DNA of 64,000 nt from Dentipellis sp. KUC8613. Taxonomy: Eukaryota; Basidiomycota; Agaricomycetes; Russulales; Hericiaceae. Positions within the stretch are counted from its first letter, which is position 1. The number at the start of each line of letters is the position of its first letter. This document shows positions 48,038-60,984 of the stretch, piece by piece. The stretch spans positions 458,787 to 522,786 of the forward strand of contig NSJX01000016.1 in NCBI GenBank assembly GCA_002286715.1, written 5' to 3'. Both the position numbers and the translations under genes were made by a program. Below the pieces are notes generated by a model. The model ran no database searches, was not told the origin of the DNA, and saw nothing but the letters and a program-made list of their open reading frames with translations.

Positions 48038-50229
48038 ATGTCCCGCCCCTCCGTCCCTCTGGCAATCCCGCCCCGCCCCGCCCGCCCCACGCGCCTCCCC
48101 TCTGACCGTCAGACTGGGCCCCTCCGCCGCGCATCCCTCTCCCTCCCAAAACCCGCCATCCCCACCTCCGGTGCCGCCCCCGCCGCGGCCGCTCAGCGCA
48201 CCTCCAAATCCACCCAAAAGCTTGTCCTTCTCCCATCTGACCCGCAGACCAAGCCACTTCAACCTGCGAATGATGATGAGGCGCACGGGTATGAGACCGA
48301 TGCTGGCGTGCGCGTGCGCGAGCACAAGTCCGCCGCGGAGCGTATGTCCAAGGCGGACCGCCGGCGTGCGGGGTACCGCCGCATCACCGCGTACTGCGTT
48401 GCAGAGAGCTTCCGCCTGAAGCTGCTTGCCAGCTTTTTGAAACGCGAGCATAATGTCAGCCCTCGCGCTTATGACGATGCGCTCTATGCGGTGAGTCCTG
48501 TCCTCCTTCACTCCAGGTATTTAGATTCGACGGTTCATCCAGATGTATTATCTCCCGCTGCTACCTGGCTATGGACCAGACACAAATGTTCGCTCCTCAG
48601 CTCCCCCTCCAGCTCCGCTTCCACAGCCTATAGAGCCAGAGACAGACGCATCTCAACCCATCTTGTCCTCATCGCTGCAGCAAGTAACCACTGACGCAGA
48701 GACTGAGACTGAGGCAGAGCCACAGACCGATGCGGAAAGGGAACCGCAAACAGAAGCGGAAACAGAAACAGAAATCGAGCCGCCGACAGAGCCCACCTCC
48801 CCGACGCCTGCAGCCGTACAGCTCGACGCTCCCGCGCCCTACGTGATTACTGCACCCAGCGACGTACTTTCCCCTCCGCTCGAGCCCGCACCGCTTGTGC
48901 TCCCCATAGTAAACACGCCCGAGATCCCCGCACCCGCACCTAACGCGACTGCGGAGATTGTGTTCTTGGGGTACGGCGTCGTTGTCTTTTTCGGCTTGTC
49001 TGAAGGCGAAGAGCGTGCTGTCATCGACGATCTCGATGCAGCGGGAGTCGTGCGTCGGCGTCGCCCCGAGGCGGACTGGGAGGTCGAGGAGTGCCATTAT
49101 GTGGTAAGTATAGAATCATCCACCCTCACTAACACCGGCGACAGTCGGGTTTCATACCAATCGGATGTCATAACATGACTGACTACCATGACTGACTACC
49201 CACACAGTACGACTCCTCTATCGCCTACCCTCGCATCTACAACGATTTCTTCAGTGGGTCTCCCTGCGACAGAGTCAAATATGGTATCTGACTGACATTT
49301 CCACCCTAATAGCTCTCAAGTCCCCCTCATCCCTTCTGACTCTGTCAATTGCGCACGCACTTGCGCAGTCTACGCTTCTCGCACATCATGAGTCCTTCGC
49401 AACCAGCATTCTCTCATCGCCGACAACACTTGCAATCCCACGAACGCTTGCGCGCACAGGCGCATTGCAGCTGGGTCGCACGGCCGCCATGAAGCTGACA
49501 GGCAAGCTGTTCCGGTAAGTTCCCGCTTTTCCCGACCCACCTGCAGTGGTTTTGATGCATGACGGTGGAACGCAGACTACGTCGCGATGTCATACTCGGC
49601 ACGAACGTCCTTGACGTGCCAGGTATGTTCTGGGAGGAAGGCGAGGGCCCGCGTGCAGTCTACGACCGCGTCCGGGAGTACTTCGAGATCGGAGAGCGCG
49701 TGGAGGGGCTCAATGAGCGGATAACTGGCGCGAATGACTTGGTGCGCATCGTCTTCTGTCTCCGTTCTATATATCATGCAGGCCCGCTCATGGAGTGCGT
49801 GGACAGCTCGATGCGATACACGACCATCTGAACAATAATGCGATGGAGCGAATAACGTGGATCATTATTTGGTACGTTGTTCTCCGCCCCAGCCCATCCT
49901 ACATCCTCCCGCTCGCCTCCTGACATGTACTTCTACCCACCAGGCTTATTGTAGTCGCCATCATGGTCGATCTTGTACGTTCTTCACGCCCACTATCCCT
50001 CTGCAGATTCACACCGTGCTGACATACTGTACCGGCCCAGGGCGAAATTCTCGCTCGCCTCATCGTCCACGCGACCACCGCCCACGCAGACTCCGCCATG
50101 GTGCCGGCCCTGGTCTCGCCATCGGTGCCCGCGGCGCTCAGCAATGTGAACATCAGCTCGCTATCGCATGCAGAGGCGCTGCGGTTGTTGGAGAGAGTCG
50201 TGCGTGGGGGCTCCGAGTGGGAGCTATAG
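48038..50229 (+). CDS. DUF155 membrane protein, Rmd8/Rmd1 type
   Basis: 570 residues from exons 48038-48490, 48543-49103, 49208-49253, 49313-49514, 49576-49741, 49807-49871, 49944-49974 and 50041-50229. The family block RRITAYCVAESFRLKLLASF is at ~110-135, then AEIVFLGYGVVVFFGLSEGE, YDSSIAYPRIYNDFF, ALAQSTLLAHHE and DVPGMFWEE. It ends LNNNAMERITWIIIWLIVVA, the usual C-terminal membrane helix. A Glu/Thr/Pro-rich insert (~175-270) splits the domain. Yeast relatives are Rmd1/Rmd8; human RMND1 acts in mitochondrial translation. Which compartment applies here is unclear. Confidence 0.88.
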
Positions 50230-50549
50230 ATGCTCTTTGGTTTATTTCCTGGGTGCTAGATTGGTCGTTCGTGTTGGGGGAGCACACTGAGTGCATTTTA
50301 TCGGATTCGAGGCGTAGGTCGAGGGCTGTGATGCAGTCTTGATATTCTTGTAATCTACACTTACGATACATACACGGACAGAATAGCGGATGGATATTTC
50401 CCAAATATTCAAGAATTTTGAGGCCAGCATAAGTGCAGTGATAAATCCGTCCATAATCTTACTCGTACAATCCAAGAACGTCCCACTAATCCAATAGAAC
50501 ATACACGGCACTCCAGCGCACCACTCGTCTCTGCGCTTGTAGCCGCACC
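50230..50549. other. Convergent 3' spacer
   Basis: Short tail-to-tail region between the Rmd8-like gene and the TPP1-like gene. Nothing further is evident. Confidence 0.4.
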
Positions 50550-52810
50550 TCACACTTCCTGCCCCTTCCGAACGCGATAAACCCGCGCCTTCCGCGCCAT
50601 GTCCGCATACTCCTGCCACGTCGGTAAAGGCGCCGCGCGCGGCGGCCTCTCGAGCGTCCAGTCAAGCCGGAAGCCCCGCAGCTTGCCTCGCGGCGCCGAC
50701 TCCTCCGCAGGTACGGGCGGGTGCGAGGGCGTCGGCGGGGAGGGGGGCAGGCTGCTTTGGCGCTGTTCCTGGTCTTGATTCTGGTTTTGGTCTTGGTCTT
50801 GGGGAAGGGAGGGAAGGGGCGACCTAGGGGAGAGCGCGGCACGTACGCGTGCATAGATGGCCGAGTCGTAAGTCGCGACGGGGAGCGAGGCGGGTGGCTC
50901 AGGCTCGTCGATAGTGCCTGTTGCGGCCACCACCACCGCTCTTGTAGTCTCTATTTCCAGCGCGCGCAGAATCCTGCTTTCACCGCCTTGGTCTTTACCC
51001 TGGCTGAGACCTAGGCTTTGACTATGACCCTGACTCTGACTTTGGCTCTGACTCTGACTATGCAGAGCCCCCGATTGCCCCGACGTGTCCGAGTTCGGCA
51101 CGAGCACGCGCGTGCGGTCCCCGTCCCCGTCTTCGTGTTGTTCGCCGGGGCGCGTCGGTGGCGGGACGTGCCGCTTGTGCGCCGGGAACGGGAAAGAGGA
51201 CGCGGTGGTGGTGGTGGCGGGCATGTTTGGTAGGGAAGCTGCTTTCTTCGTGGGACCCGCATGTGCAGTCGGGTGGGCAGCGGGTGTAGGGGACTTGTTT
51301 CTACTTTTGGGTTTGGACGAGGCGGGTTTGGGTGGAGATGGCGAGGAGGCGGGGTTGGATGCATCTGGGGGAATGGGAGACGGGAGGATGGACGGGCTAG
51401 AGGAGGGGAGGATGCGTCGGCGCGCGGGTTGGCGTTGTGCGGGCGTCGGCGGACGCGTATGCGGCGAGGATTCGGGATCATCACCGTGTTCTGGTTCGGG
51501 TTCTGGGGAATGCCCGCGATGGGAGGGGGAGGATTCCCATACTGAAGGCGTCGTGGGATGAGGTCTGCTGTTGATGTCTGCAACCACGGGGGTGGCGGGC
51601 TCGACGGTGATGCTTGGCTCGGGAGTGGTTCCTCCTGGCCGCGTGAGGACGGTCCGTTAGCATGACATGGTAGATGGTGAACAGCATTTGGGCATACGTT
51701 TCCGTTTGGATGGCATGAGTGGTGAGCCATCACGATTTCGTTTGTGTCCTACGCTTGCATGACTGGCGGTTGGAAACGCGTTTGGGGCTACACCTGTAAA
51801 TAGTTCAGACGCATGAGCATGCACATGAAACTGGCGACGCACGGGGTGCAGTGGGATCCGGCAGGGGCGGGTCCCAAGGCTTATGTACTAACGTCTCCGG
51901 ACGCTTGTGCACGTCCTGTCACACCAGCATGAGCAAAATGACCGCCATACAAACTGACATGGTCGTAGAAGCCACAATATAAACACTTACATCCCAGCTT
52001 CGAGTCCACTGCTTGAGTCCAGACACTTGAGGTTTCGTCCTTTCCTTCTCCTTCGCAGGGTTCATCCGAGGCAGCGCCGGCTTTGGCGCGATCATGACCT
52101 TACGAATATCCAAGTCATGTGCAGGCGCAGGCGCGGGTGCATCACCCTTTGCCTCTTTCGCCTTGTCGCGCACCTCCTTCAAAAGCTTAAGCACATTCCT
52201 ACCCAAGACGTATCAGCTGCATCCACCACCGAGGCCAAAAGGAAACACTCACCCGCCGCCACCCGCCTGCCTCAGCCCATCGACCCACTCCCGTAGCATC
52301 GGATGCAGACTAACATCGCGCGGGTTCCCAAATACAGGCTCGCCGGCACTGCCGAGCACGTCGACCTCGTCGACATCGAGCGCGAGCACTGCGTCGCGCG
52401 TCATATGCCCTGCGCCGTCGGGGACGCGTCGAAAGCATGGCTTGAAGCGCTTGATCGTCGCGAGTGCATTACGGTGCGCAGTAAGCCGGTGGCCCTGGCT
52501 GTCCTGCATGCTATAAAGATACACATCTATCAATGCCAGCACATGGGACGTGAAAGTAGAAGACGCACTTGAGCATCTCGTACTGCTGCAGCGCAGTCGC
52601 GGTGAAGCGCACGGAGATCTTGTGTTCCTTGTCGGACACGCGCGCCCAGATGCAGTCGTCGTCTGCACTGCGCTGCCATGTCAGAAACTGCACGATCTGC
52701 ACCTTCTTCCCGCGCTCGTGCATGGGCATGCTGCTGAAGTTGCCGCCGTGCGTTTCGGCGAGATCGACGAGGTAGTTCGCGATCCATGGGATTTTGAGCG
52801 TGTTCGCCAT
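50550..52810 (-). CDS. TPP1/Est3-like OB-fold protein, candidate shelterin subunit
   Basis: 653 residues from exons 52569-52810, 52253-52510, 51991-52198, 51843-51915, 51698-51793 and 50550-51634, every phase closing. Residues ~1-150 resemble the N-terminal OB fold of TPP1/ACD, Tpz1 and Est3: PWIANYLVDLAETHG, KKVQIVQFLTW, IWARVSDKEHKISVRFTATA and ATIKRFKPCF. A long Ser/Pro/Gln-rich linker follows, with a (SQ)n run near 480. The last ~40 residues look conserved (LRGFRLDWTLERPP ... TWQEYADMARKARVY). In the family the OB fold recruits telomerase and the C-terminus binds other telomere proteins; assignment here is inference from pattern. Confidence 0.6.
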
Positions 52811-53392
52811 GGGTCTGTAAGAGCTTTATTCAACGATGTCATCATTCGGTGGATGTTGAGAGACGAGGACGGGGCCACTGGTGCTTACAGAGTTGAGTTG
52901 GCGCGCAGATCGCCAATTGCAACTTTCAAGACGCGTGTGACTCCCGTACGCGACGCGTCGGGATCACGATGTTTACCAGCGCCAATCTCACGGACAACAA
53001 TTGCGGTGCAGCAACCCTTCGCACTTTTTTTTGTACTTGGCTGTGTGGCAACTGGTGGTCTGGAACCCTCGCGACAGAAAATCAAGCTGTGCGCACGCAA
53101 AAACCTGAATTGCATTACTCGCGCATCTATATCCTACTAGACGTCCCACGACCGTCCCTAGCAAAGTGTAAAACGGGGCGCTACCCAAAGGACAATAACT
53201 CTATCAACATCGCGCACACACTGTAAGATGGGAGTAACGTATGTATAGATATACCACAACGACTGTGATGGGGCTGGCGCCCATGGTTCGAGGTTCGTTC
53301 GTCGTCCATTCTGTCGGAAACACAAGCACAGCAGATTCCATGCAGGCAAAGGTATGTACAAGCCAGGCATAGAGAACATGAAACATGGGAAG
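52811..53392. other. Promoter of the TPP1-like gene and 3' flank of the transporter
   Basis: Both neighbours are on the minus strand. A short A/T-rich stretch lies near 53020-53035. No exon chain was found; overlapping frames of up to 196 codons mostly mirror the TPP1-like gene. Confidence 0.4.
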
Positions 53393-54629
53393 TTACTTGC
53401 TGCCCATGGTTTTGTAGAGGATGAGGCCGCCCAGCGCGATAGAGTATCCTGCGCAGTCGCACGGTCAGCTAACGCCGCGCCAAGAACATCAACAGAGAAA
53501 ATGAGACATACCGAACACCTGTAGTGGCGTGATGTAGCTCCCGAAGATAAGCACAGAGCCGGTGATGAGCAGGATATCCTTGAACACGCCCGCAAGGGTG
53601 AGGACAAGGCCGGAGCCCGCGCCTACGAGGAAGACGGCGGCGACGTTCAGGAGGAAGGCAACACCAGCGTTCGTGATAAAGATGAGCGGGCCGACGCGCA
53701 TGATCTCGTAAAACGGCGCGAGGCCCTCGGTCATCGGAAGGATGCACAGGTTGATGAGCGCGCAGACCGGCGCGTAGTAGTGCAGCGAGACGAGGGGGTC
53801 CATCTTGAGCCCATGGAGAAGCACCTGGATCATGACAAGTCGCGAAGCCTCGAACTAATTGGCAGATGAGATCATTCAGGGGCGCGAGAAATGAAGGGTG
53901 CGAAACGTACAGCGACGGCACCAGCCTGGGTGAGGAAGCCGATGAGGTTGAAGCGAAGCTCGCCGTGCGAAGCGAGAGCGACACCGACGGAGACCATAAG
54001 CACGATGAGCGCCAGCTTGCGGTTCGGTTCCTGCAGCCTGAACGCCCAAGAGATAAGCAGGACTGCGACCGCAGTGAATGCCTGCCATAGGGGGTCAGTC
54101 AGGCTCCAATGGGCGCAAAAGAAATAGGGAGCGGACCTTGAGCATCTGAATGTACGCGACGGAGAGGTATAGGTATGCGGTGTTGCTCAGGATGAGACTG
54201 GCACTGAAGAGGAGACCAATAGGAAGGATAGAACGAAGGAACATGTCCTTCGTCATATGCACTTCCTTAGCGCCGTCGAGGAGATGGGTTGTGCGGGCCA
54301 ATACCCGCGTTCCAATGGCCTGGAAGCTACATCTGAGTCTTGTCCTTGGGAGACAAGAATCTATAGAGACGCACCGCAAAAGAGAGATGCCATGTTACAA
54401 GGAAGACAGGGAAGCGGAACTGGAGGGTGTTGTAGAGATAGTTGTTGTAGATGATGACGGCTGAGCTGAGGGCGATCCAAATGGGGATGATCAGGGTAGT
54501 TGAGTACTTGACAAGCGGTTTGGGGGCGGGGGTGGAGATGGGCGACGGCAGAGCACTCGACTCGCCCTCGGACTTGGGGGCCACCTCAAGATACTGGGCG
54601 GGGCCGTCGTCGTGTTTCTCGTTTGACAT
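53393..54629 (-). CDS. TPT/nucleotide-sugar-type transporter
   Basis: 335 residues from exons 54375-54629, 54137-54319, 53911-54081, 53512-53854 and 53393-53448. About ten hydrophobic helices fill residues ~40-330, in the drug/metabolite-transporter plan. Family marks are [46 protein letters not shown], and the later KDILLITGS with [18 protein letters not shown]. It likely exchanges phosphorylated sugars or nucleotide sugars across Golgi/ER membranes; the substrate cannot be read from sequence. Confidence 0.92.
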
Positions 54630-55138
54630 AGCGGATAGAAGGATATAAAAGAGTCGAAGATATACGAAGGGGAAGGTTGTGAGCGAGTGACTTGGGTCGG
54701 GAGTACAAGGACGGATTCGACGGAGACGGCGGGAGAGAGAATGGGCGGTCGCCGAGCTGGTCTCGCCGCGTTATACTCTCTGCAAATCGGGGGGCACGTG
54801 CGGCTGTGATTAGATAGGCAACGGCCTTGTTCCTCCGACGGTCGTAAGCGCTGCAGATATTGGGAAAAGATGCTTGCACGGAGCGCGTAGGTAGCGGACT
54901 TGTAGGCGGCTGGGAGGGATTGGGAGGAGGAGAAGGAGATAGGAAGAGGAAGGACTTTATTTGTCGGGCGATTGAGCGCGTCTCAGAGCAGGACGGTCTG
55001 AATCCCGACACCCCAGACACCCCCGGTCTCACCGCGGCCCGCCCAAAGATACCCTTGCCTATTCCGGCCCTCCTCCGTGCCGCGCCTCGTCCCACTCCGT
55101 CCTCTTCTCCATAGCAGACCTTTGCTGGACTCTGTTAC
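54630..55138. other. Divergent promoter, transporter and LSM8
   Basis: A 509 bp head-to-head spacer. It is purine-rich on the plus strand around 54900-54960 (pyrimidine-rich for the transporter strand). No TATA box is clear. Confidence 0.4.
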
Positions 55139-55617
55139 ATGTCTAGCCTCCAGGGCTACGTCGACCGTATGTACTCTTTATTTCTTCTATGATTCTTCTG
55201 ACAGTCTTCTATCCACAGGCCGCGTGCTCCTTGTTCTTCAAGACGGCCGTGTCATAGTGGTCTGTTCTTTCTTCCTTCCGCTCCGAACGAGACACCACTG
55301 TACTCACTGATCGCGCCGATCGCTGCACAGGGCGTGCTCGCCGGCTACGACCAAAAATCGAACGTCGTGCTCTCCGAGTCGAAGGAACGCGTCTTCAGCA
55401 TCGACGAGGGCGTCGAGGAGATTCCTCTCGGGCTCTACCTCGTCAAGGGCGACATGATGTGCGTTCCTGCTTGCGCGTTTGCGCTGATTGACCAAACGAG
55501 AACTGACTCCACCTTCCACACTACAGCATCTGCATCGGTGAGCTGGACGAAGAAAAAGACAACGCGGTCGACCTCTCCACCGTCCGCGCGGAGCCGCTGC
55601 CGCCTATCCACTATTAG
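55139..55617 (+). CDS. LSM8: U6 snRNA-associated Sm-like protein LSM8
   Basis: 95 residues from exons 55139-55166, 55219-55259, 55331-55458 and 55527-55617. Sm1 is RRVLLVLQDGRVIVGVLAGY with DQKSNVVLSESKER. The LSM8-type segment EEIPLGLYLVKGDMICIGEL forms Sm2. The short C-tail ends LPPIHY. LSM8 distinguishes the nuclear Lsm2-8 ring, which binds the U6 3' end for splicing, from the cytoplasmic Lsm1-7 ring. Size is exactly typical. Confidence 0.95.
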
Positions 55618-56499
55618 CCCCGCATAACCTCCGCGGCCCTACGTCGACAGCATGGGCACGAACGCATACGAATATACCATACAGTACAGCATGCTATCGC
55701 TATCAGACGGCCCCGGGGAAGCGCGCGGCCCAAGGCTGCTGGCCGCGCAGGCGGCAGAGAAGCACGTTCGGCGGAGGCAATGTCATGGGTCCTTCGGAGT
55801 GGTACTTACTATCGCCGCGGGGGGAGGCAAGGGCAGCGCGAGCTCGCGAGCAACGTAACACACGCGGCTGGCGACATGATGCAATGGCAGACGTGAGAAG
55901 GCATGGAACTTGGAAGGGACGCGCATTGACACGACGCAGACGCAGATGCAGACGCGTTTGTGCTCAACCCTGGGTCGCAAAACGTACTCTACCGGTCTGG
56001 CCCTAATCACAAGACCGTTCTGCTTCATTTCACGTCGAGCTTTCGTCCTAGAACCATCCCTGCGTGGCCGATTCGACTTGGCTTTCCCTACCGCATGTCG
56101 GTCTGCGGGGTCTTCACTCGATCTAATTCAGCACGCGCATCAGGCGCTGAGGAATTGGTTGTACTTATCGCCAGGGCCTACAGCGCTTCTAGGTACGCTG
56201 AAGATCGAGGGCTAGTCCAACGGCACGTTCAGTAAGTCCAGCAAGCGTGACCGCATTGCATCACACCCCGTCCCTGCGCGCACGGCGCGAAGAAATGTGC
56301 GAATGGAAATCATTGCGATAGTGTTCTGTCTCTATAAATTGACAATGATGGTCCTGACCTGTGTATAAATGTACTCGGGCTCAGTAAAATAGGTGTACTC
56401 CCTAGGCCAGCCCCCCTGCATCGAATTACCATCCACAAACGTGTCCGTGACCCCTCCGGCCTATTACTCGCACCGACCAACATGCAACACGGCACTGGG
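55618..56499. other. Convergent 3' spacer
   Basis: An 882 bp tail-to-tail region between LSM8 and the GT61-type gene. Frames up to ~100 codons are present without support. It is long for two 3' UTRs, so a small unrecognised transcript remains possible. Confidence 0.4.
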
Positions 56500-58414
56500 T
56501 TACCGCCGTGCCAGCTCTTCTTTAATCGCGCGCACGACGGCTTTCGCGTCGATGTGGACATCCTCGCCGTTTGATAGAGATACCGCCGGCATCGAGTCGC
56601 CGCTGAATTTTCTGCGAACCGCAGGTCAGCGCATCCATATAAGGAGGCAAGAAGTGGCTTACTGTTCGCTCTGGAACGCAATGTAGTTGTGTCCCATGGA
56701 CCGCATGACAACTTGCCAATCGCGTATATACGTACCCGACGGGAACAGCTCGATGAGCGTCGTCTGCAGTGAGGGTCTCATGAACACCGCGTCCGAAAGG
56801 TGATCACCAAAGGTGCCAATCGTAACCTATATGCATCATCCATCACCAGGTCACTATGGATCAAGAAGCAAGGGAAGATGAGGGCTTACCGCAGACCGCA
56901 CCACCGCGCGCATACGCTCCGCCCAGGGTGTCGTCTCCTCGATGACATTGACGTGCACGCCGCTCCGCCGCAGCCCTTTCAGCGCCTCCAGCAAAGCCTT
57001 GTGGTCCTCGTCACGTAGTCGTCCCGCCGGCCGCACGCCCGCGTCGAGGCCGAGCCCGCGTTGGTTCACCAGGTACGTCACTTCCTTCCCGAGTCCGGCT
57101 CTACCCCGCTCCGCCTCGCCCAATGCCAGAGCATCCTCCATCGCGCGCCGCGCAGGCTCAAACCATGCCACGTCCGCCTGCATATCCGTGAACGGGCGCG
57201 CCCAGTCGCCACCGCGCCGGGCGCTCGCCCCGCGGTCCGCGATGACGAGACGGTCGAACATCACCGGCGTGTTCATCCCGACGAAGTCGTCGTAGTCTTC
57301 GGAGAAGAGCGCGCCGGCGAGTGAGGGGTATGCTGCTTTGAATGTGTAGGGGTGGATGCCGACGGAGGACCGCCGCCGCGGGATGGCACCGTCATCTGGG
57401 TCCGGTTTTTTGTCGGAGAACGTGGGGACGGAGGGGAAGACGAGACGGTGCGGTGGTGAGAGTGGGGTGCTGCTGTCGTTGAGGGTGCTGTAGAGCCGTT
57501 GCAGGGCCAGTATTGTCCGCGCGTCGGTGGCTGAGATGCTGGCGGTCAGTAGGTGTCTGCTCAAAGAAAGAAAAGACATACATTGCGGGTCATCGTAAGA
57601 CATGAGTGTCACACCGTGTATCCTGCGCAAAAGAGTCAGTACGCATCAAGTGTTTGGAGAAGAATAGTCACCTTCCGCCATATGTGCCCAGTTTTGAGAG
57701 AGCATTCCATCCCGGCAGAATTTGCCAATCGATGTCACGGGGAGGCTGCGAGTGGTCAACGAGCGATGATCCAAGTTCCTCTGCAGGAGGCATCGAGTCT
57801 GGCTCGTCCGACACCACAAAGAGCGTCCCGAAGGCGAACATCACATTGTCGAGAATTGTGTATCCTGCGCGCAGACTCACTGAGCCCCAGTGAAGATGGA
57901 ACCGAAAAGCGTACGCACCAGGGACATGCTTCACCACCGTCGTCCGCGGCACATTCTCGCCCCACTTCAGCGACTCGTCGTTCACGCTCGTCAACCCCAG
58001 CTCCGCGTCCAGCTGCCCATACCGACCCTCGCCCACGCCCTGCAGCCACATCGCCATGCGCCCCGTCAGACCCTCCCCATGCACATACCTATCCTCCCAG
58101 CCCTTCGCACTCGAGCCCCACCCCTTCGCCTTGCCCACCGCGCCTTTGATGCGTGTCTCCTCCGCAGCCTTCACGCCTGCGATGCGGCCCGCCTCCCAGT
58201 CCCACTCGCCAAAGATCTCGTCCTCGAGTCCGTCACGGTACGCCTCGGGGCGCCGCCCGTCGGGTCCGATAGGCGCTGACAGCGTCGCGTGCGGCGCACT
58301 TAGCCCGACGAGTCGTAGGGAGGCGTCGATGTTGTAGGCGAGGATGAAGATGGCGACGCAGAAGACGAGCAGCGAGAGCTCGCGCCGCGTAGGGGGCGAT
58401 GTCCATTGCCCCAT
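56500..58414 (-). CDS. GT61 (DUF563)-type glycosyltransferase
   Basis: 548 residues from exons 57919-58414, 57672-57864, 57582-57622, 56890-57530, 56663-56826 and 56500-56611. A type II signal anchor is at ~13-33 (LSLLVFCVAIFILAYNI). The lumenal part has VPGYTILDNVMFAFGTLFVV and, near the C-terminus, TIGTFGDHLSDAVFMRP, FPSGTYIRDWQVV and MGHNYIAF, the pattern of the EOGT/xylosyltransferase family GT61. It is expected in the Golgi or ER lumen adding a sugar to glycans or protein. Donor and acceptor are unknown. Calling GT61 rests on the C-terminal layout. Confidence 0.75.
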
Positions 58415-58946
58415 CGTCGCGCGTCGATGTGGCGGGCTGCGAGGGTGCTAGTACGAGGGTCGGTCGGGAGTCGGGAGAAGAGCGTCGTTAGGTGATGTGT
58501 TGGAATAGGCGTCGGCGGGGACTGTGTGGTGTGTAGTCCGCCGTGCCGAGATCGTCGAAGATGCCGAGTGTGTTGTTTCAGCGTTCGCAGGGTTGAATGT
58601 GTCTCAGGAGACAAGGATGTAAAATAGGAAGAAAAGGACGCTCTACGTCGGGCGTGGTCGATGGAGGTCTCGGAGGATATGCGCAAGTTTACGCCAGCAC
58701 AGGCATGGCGATGATGAGACGGGGAAGCAAGCTAAGACAGGCGCCGCGCGGAGCTCATCGAAAGTTTAGTGCCACTTTCTCGTAAGGCCGACCCTGCTTC
58801 ACCAGTCCAGAAGATAACGACGAGCACAGAAGACAGTCAAGCCATATGGATACTATTTTGGATATGCTCATACACTTGTAGAATACAGTAGGGTAGTCGG
58901 ATGACACAACAGAGACCGAACAAGAAACAAAGTCCACATGACATGT
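58415..58946. other. Spacer between GT61-type gene and histone H2A
   Basis: Promoter of the glycosyltransferase gene and 3' flank of H2A, both minus strand. No stem-loop of the animal histone type was found downstream of H2A, as expected for fungal polyadenylated histone mRNA. Confidence 0.4.
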
Positions 58947-59658
<712 letters not shown>

Positions 59659-59770
59659 ATTATTTATCAGCTAATTTCAGAGATGATTTGGCTGTAGAAG
59701 GATGGTGGTGGTGGTGGTACAGAGCAAAGAAAGGCGAATCAACAAAGCTGGCGTGCGCGCAACTCGCGTC

Positions 59771-59778
59771 TATATATA
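59771..59778 (-). promoter_or_regulatory. TATA box of histone H2A
   Basis: TATATATA lies 113 bp upstream of the H2A start on its strand. A CACGTG E-box is at 59783-59788. The 204 bp spacer between H2A and ATP10 serves both genes. Confidence 0.5.
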
Positions 59779-59862
59779 CTATCACGTGACCCAAGGACGT
59801 GTCGGTGCACGGCAATTGCCGGTCACGTCCATGGTGCCGGTGCGTTGGGCATTGCCAATTCA

Positions 59863-60984
59863 ATGCTTTCTGCTCTGCGCTCTGTCCAGCCTGCACAGAC
59901 GCTCAGGCGGCAGCCCTTCAAACGACATGGCGTACGTTGTCTGTCGTACACACATGTTCTGTGGCAGGAAGAGGCGAAACCTGCCGCTTTAGACAAGGCA
60001 GTGAAGACGGAGAAGACGGAGGACAAGCCACTGCCAATTCCACCGCTCAGCAGGCCTCTGGGTGTCCCGGAAGTGCCTACAACAAGGGAGAAGACTTTGG
60101 CGGAGAAGGGAAAGGAGATATTGGACCACGAGAAGCAGATGGAGAAGAGACGCCATTTGTGAGCATCCACCCATTCTTGCACTCGTGCTTGTCGTTTACG
60201 GATTATGCCAGAGTCAAGGAGGCTTCGACGGGTTATTTCCAGGATCTGCATATGACGCGGTTTAATGGCGGAAAGACGTGGATGGCTCCGAGCGTACTCA
60301 TTCGGGAAGACGTACGTCCGCTTTCGCGAATCCTTATACCATCATTGATTACAATTCCAGAAAGCGCTGTACTTCCCTAATATCAAGGGTGTACGACTAG
60401 ACAATGGTGCCGCACAGCACACCACAAATCTCTGTCACGGAAAGATTTCTGTTATCAGCATGCTTACGACCAAAATATCCGAGGTGTGTTATAAGGTCTT
60501 ATCACACAGGATATGCGTCTGAAGCTGTGCCTTGCAGTACCATGCAGAGTCGTATACGAGCCGCCTAAATAAGATGTACGGCGACCACACTTCGTTCCAG
60601 CATGTCTACATAAATCTGCAAGAGAACATTCTCAAATCCTTGCTTGTCAACATCTTTCTCACATCCCTACGTTCCAAAGTACCTCAAGAGCAACAAGCAA
60701 ATTACCTTATCTCTCGCCAAAACATGGTTCGTTCTCATTCACGATTCATATCCTCAGACTTTTGTAAATAATGTGTATCTCAGGAATATGTACGCGAGCA
60801 GCTAGGGATGGTAAACAGCCGTATCGGCTACACGTATCTGGTGGACGACAAGCTCAAAGTGAGGTGGGCAGCCTGCGCGGACGCAAAGCCCGAGGAGGAG
60901 GAGGCTTTGGTTCGAGGCGTGGGGGTTTTACTCAAGCGCTTTAAGAACAGACCGGCGGCGAAGACGGAGGCACCCCTGCCTTAG
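59863..60984 (+). CDS. ATP10: Mitochondrial ATPase assembly factor ATP10
   Basis: 302 residues from exons 59863-60158, 60212-60311, 60361-60483, 60538-60726 and 60784-60984. An N-terminal presequence (MLSALRSVQPAQTLRRQPFK) precedes a basic/acidic linker. The Atp10 domain has GYFQDLHMTRFNGGKTWMAP, LYFPNIKGVRL, QHVYINLQENILKSLL and GYTYLVDDKLKVRWAACADA, the family's C-terminal thioredoxin-like core. Atp10 is a chaperone that joins subunit 6 to the Atp9 ring on the matrix side of the inner membrane. A TTG 18 bases upstream is in frame but not needed. Confidence 0.92.

Noticed and set aside
51018..51062. Imperfect CTGACTCTGA-type tandem repeat
   Set aside because: It is the coding sequence of the Ser-Gln run in the TPP1-like linker, not a separate repeat element.
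51011..51733. 240-codon minus-strand frame
   Set aside because: Alternate frame of the TPP1-like linker exon, Pro/Arg/His-rich as expected of a shadow.
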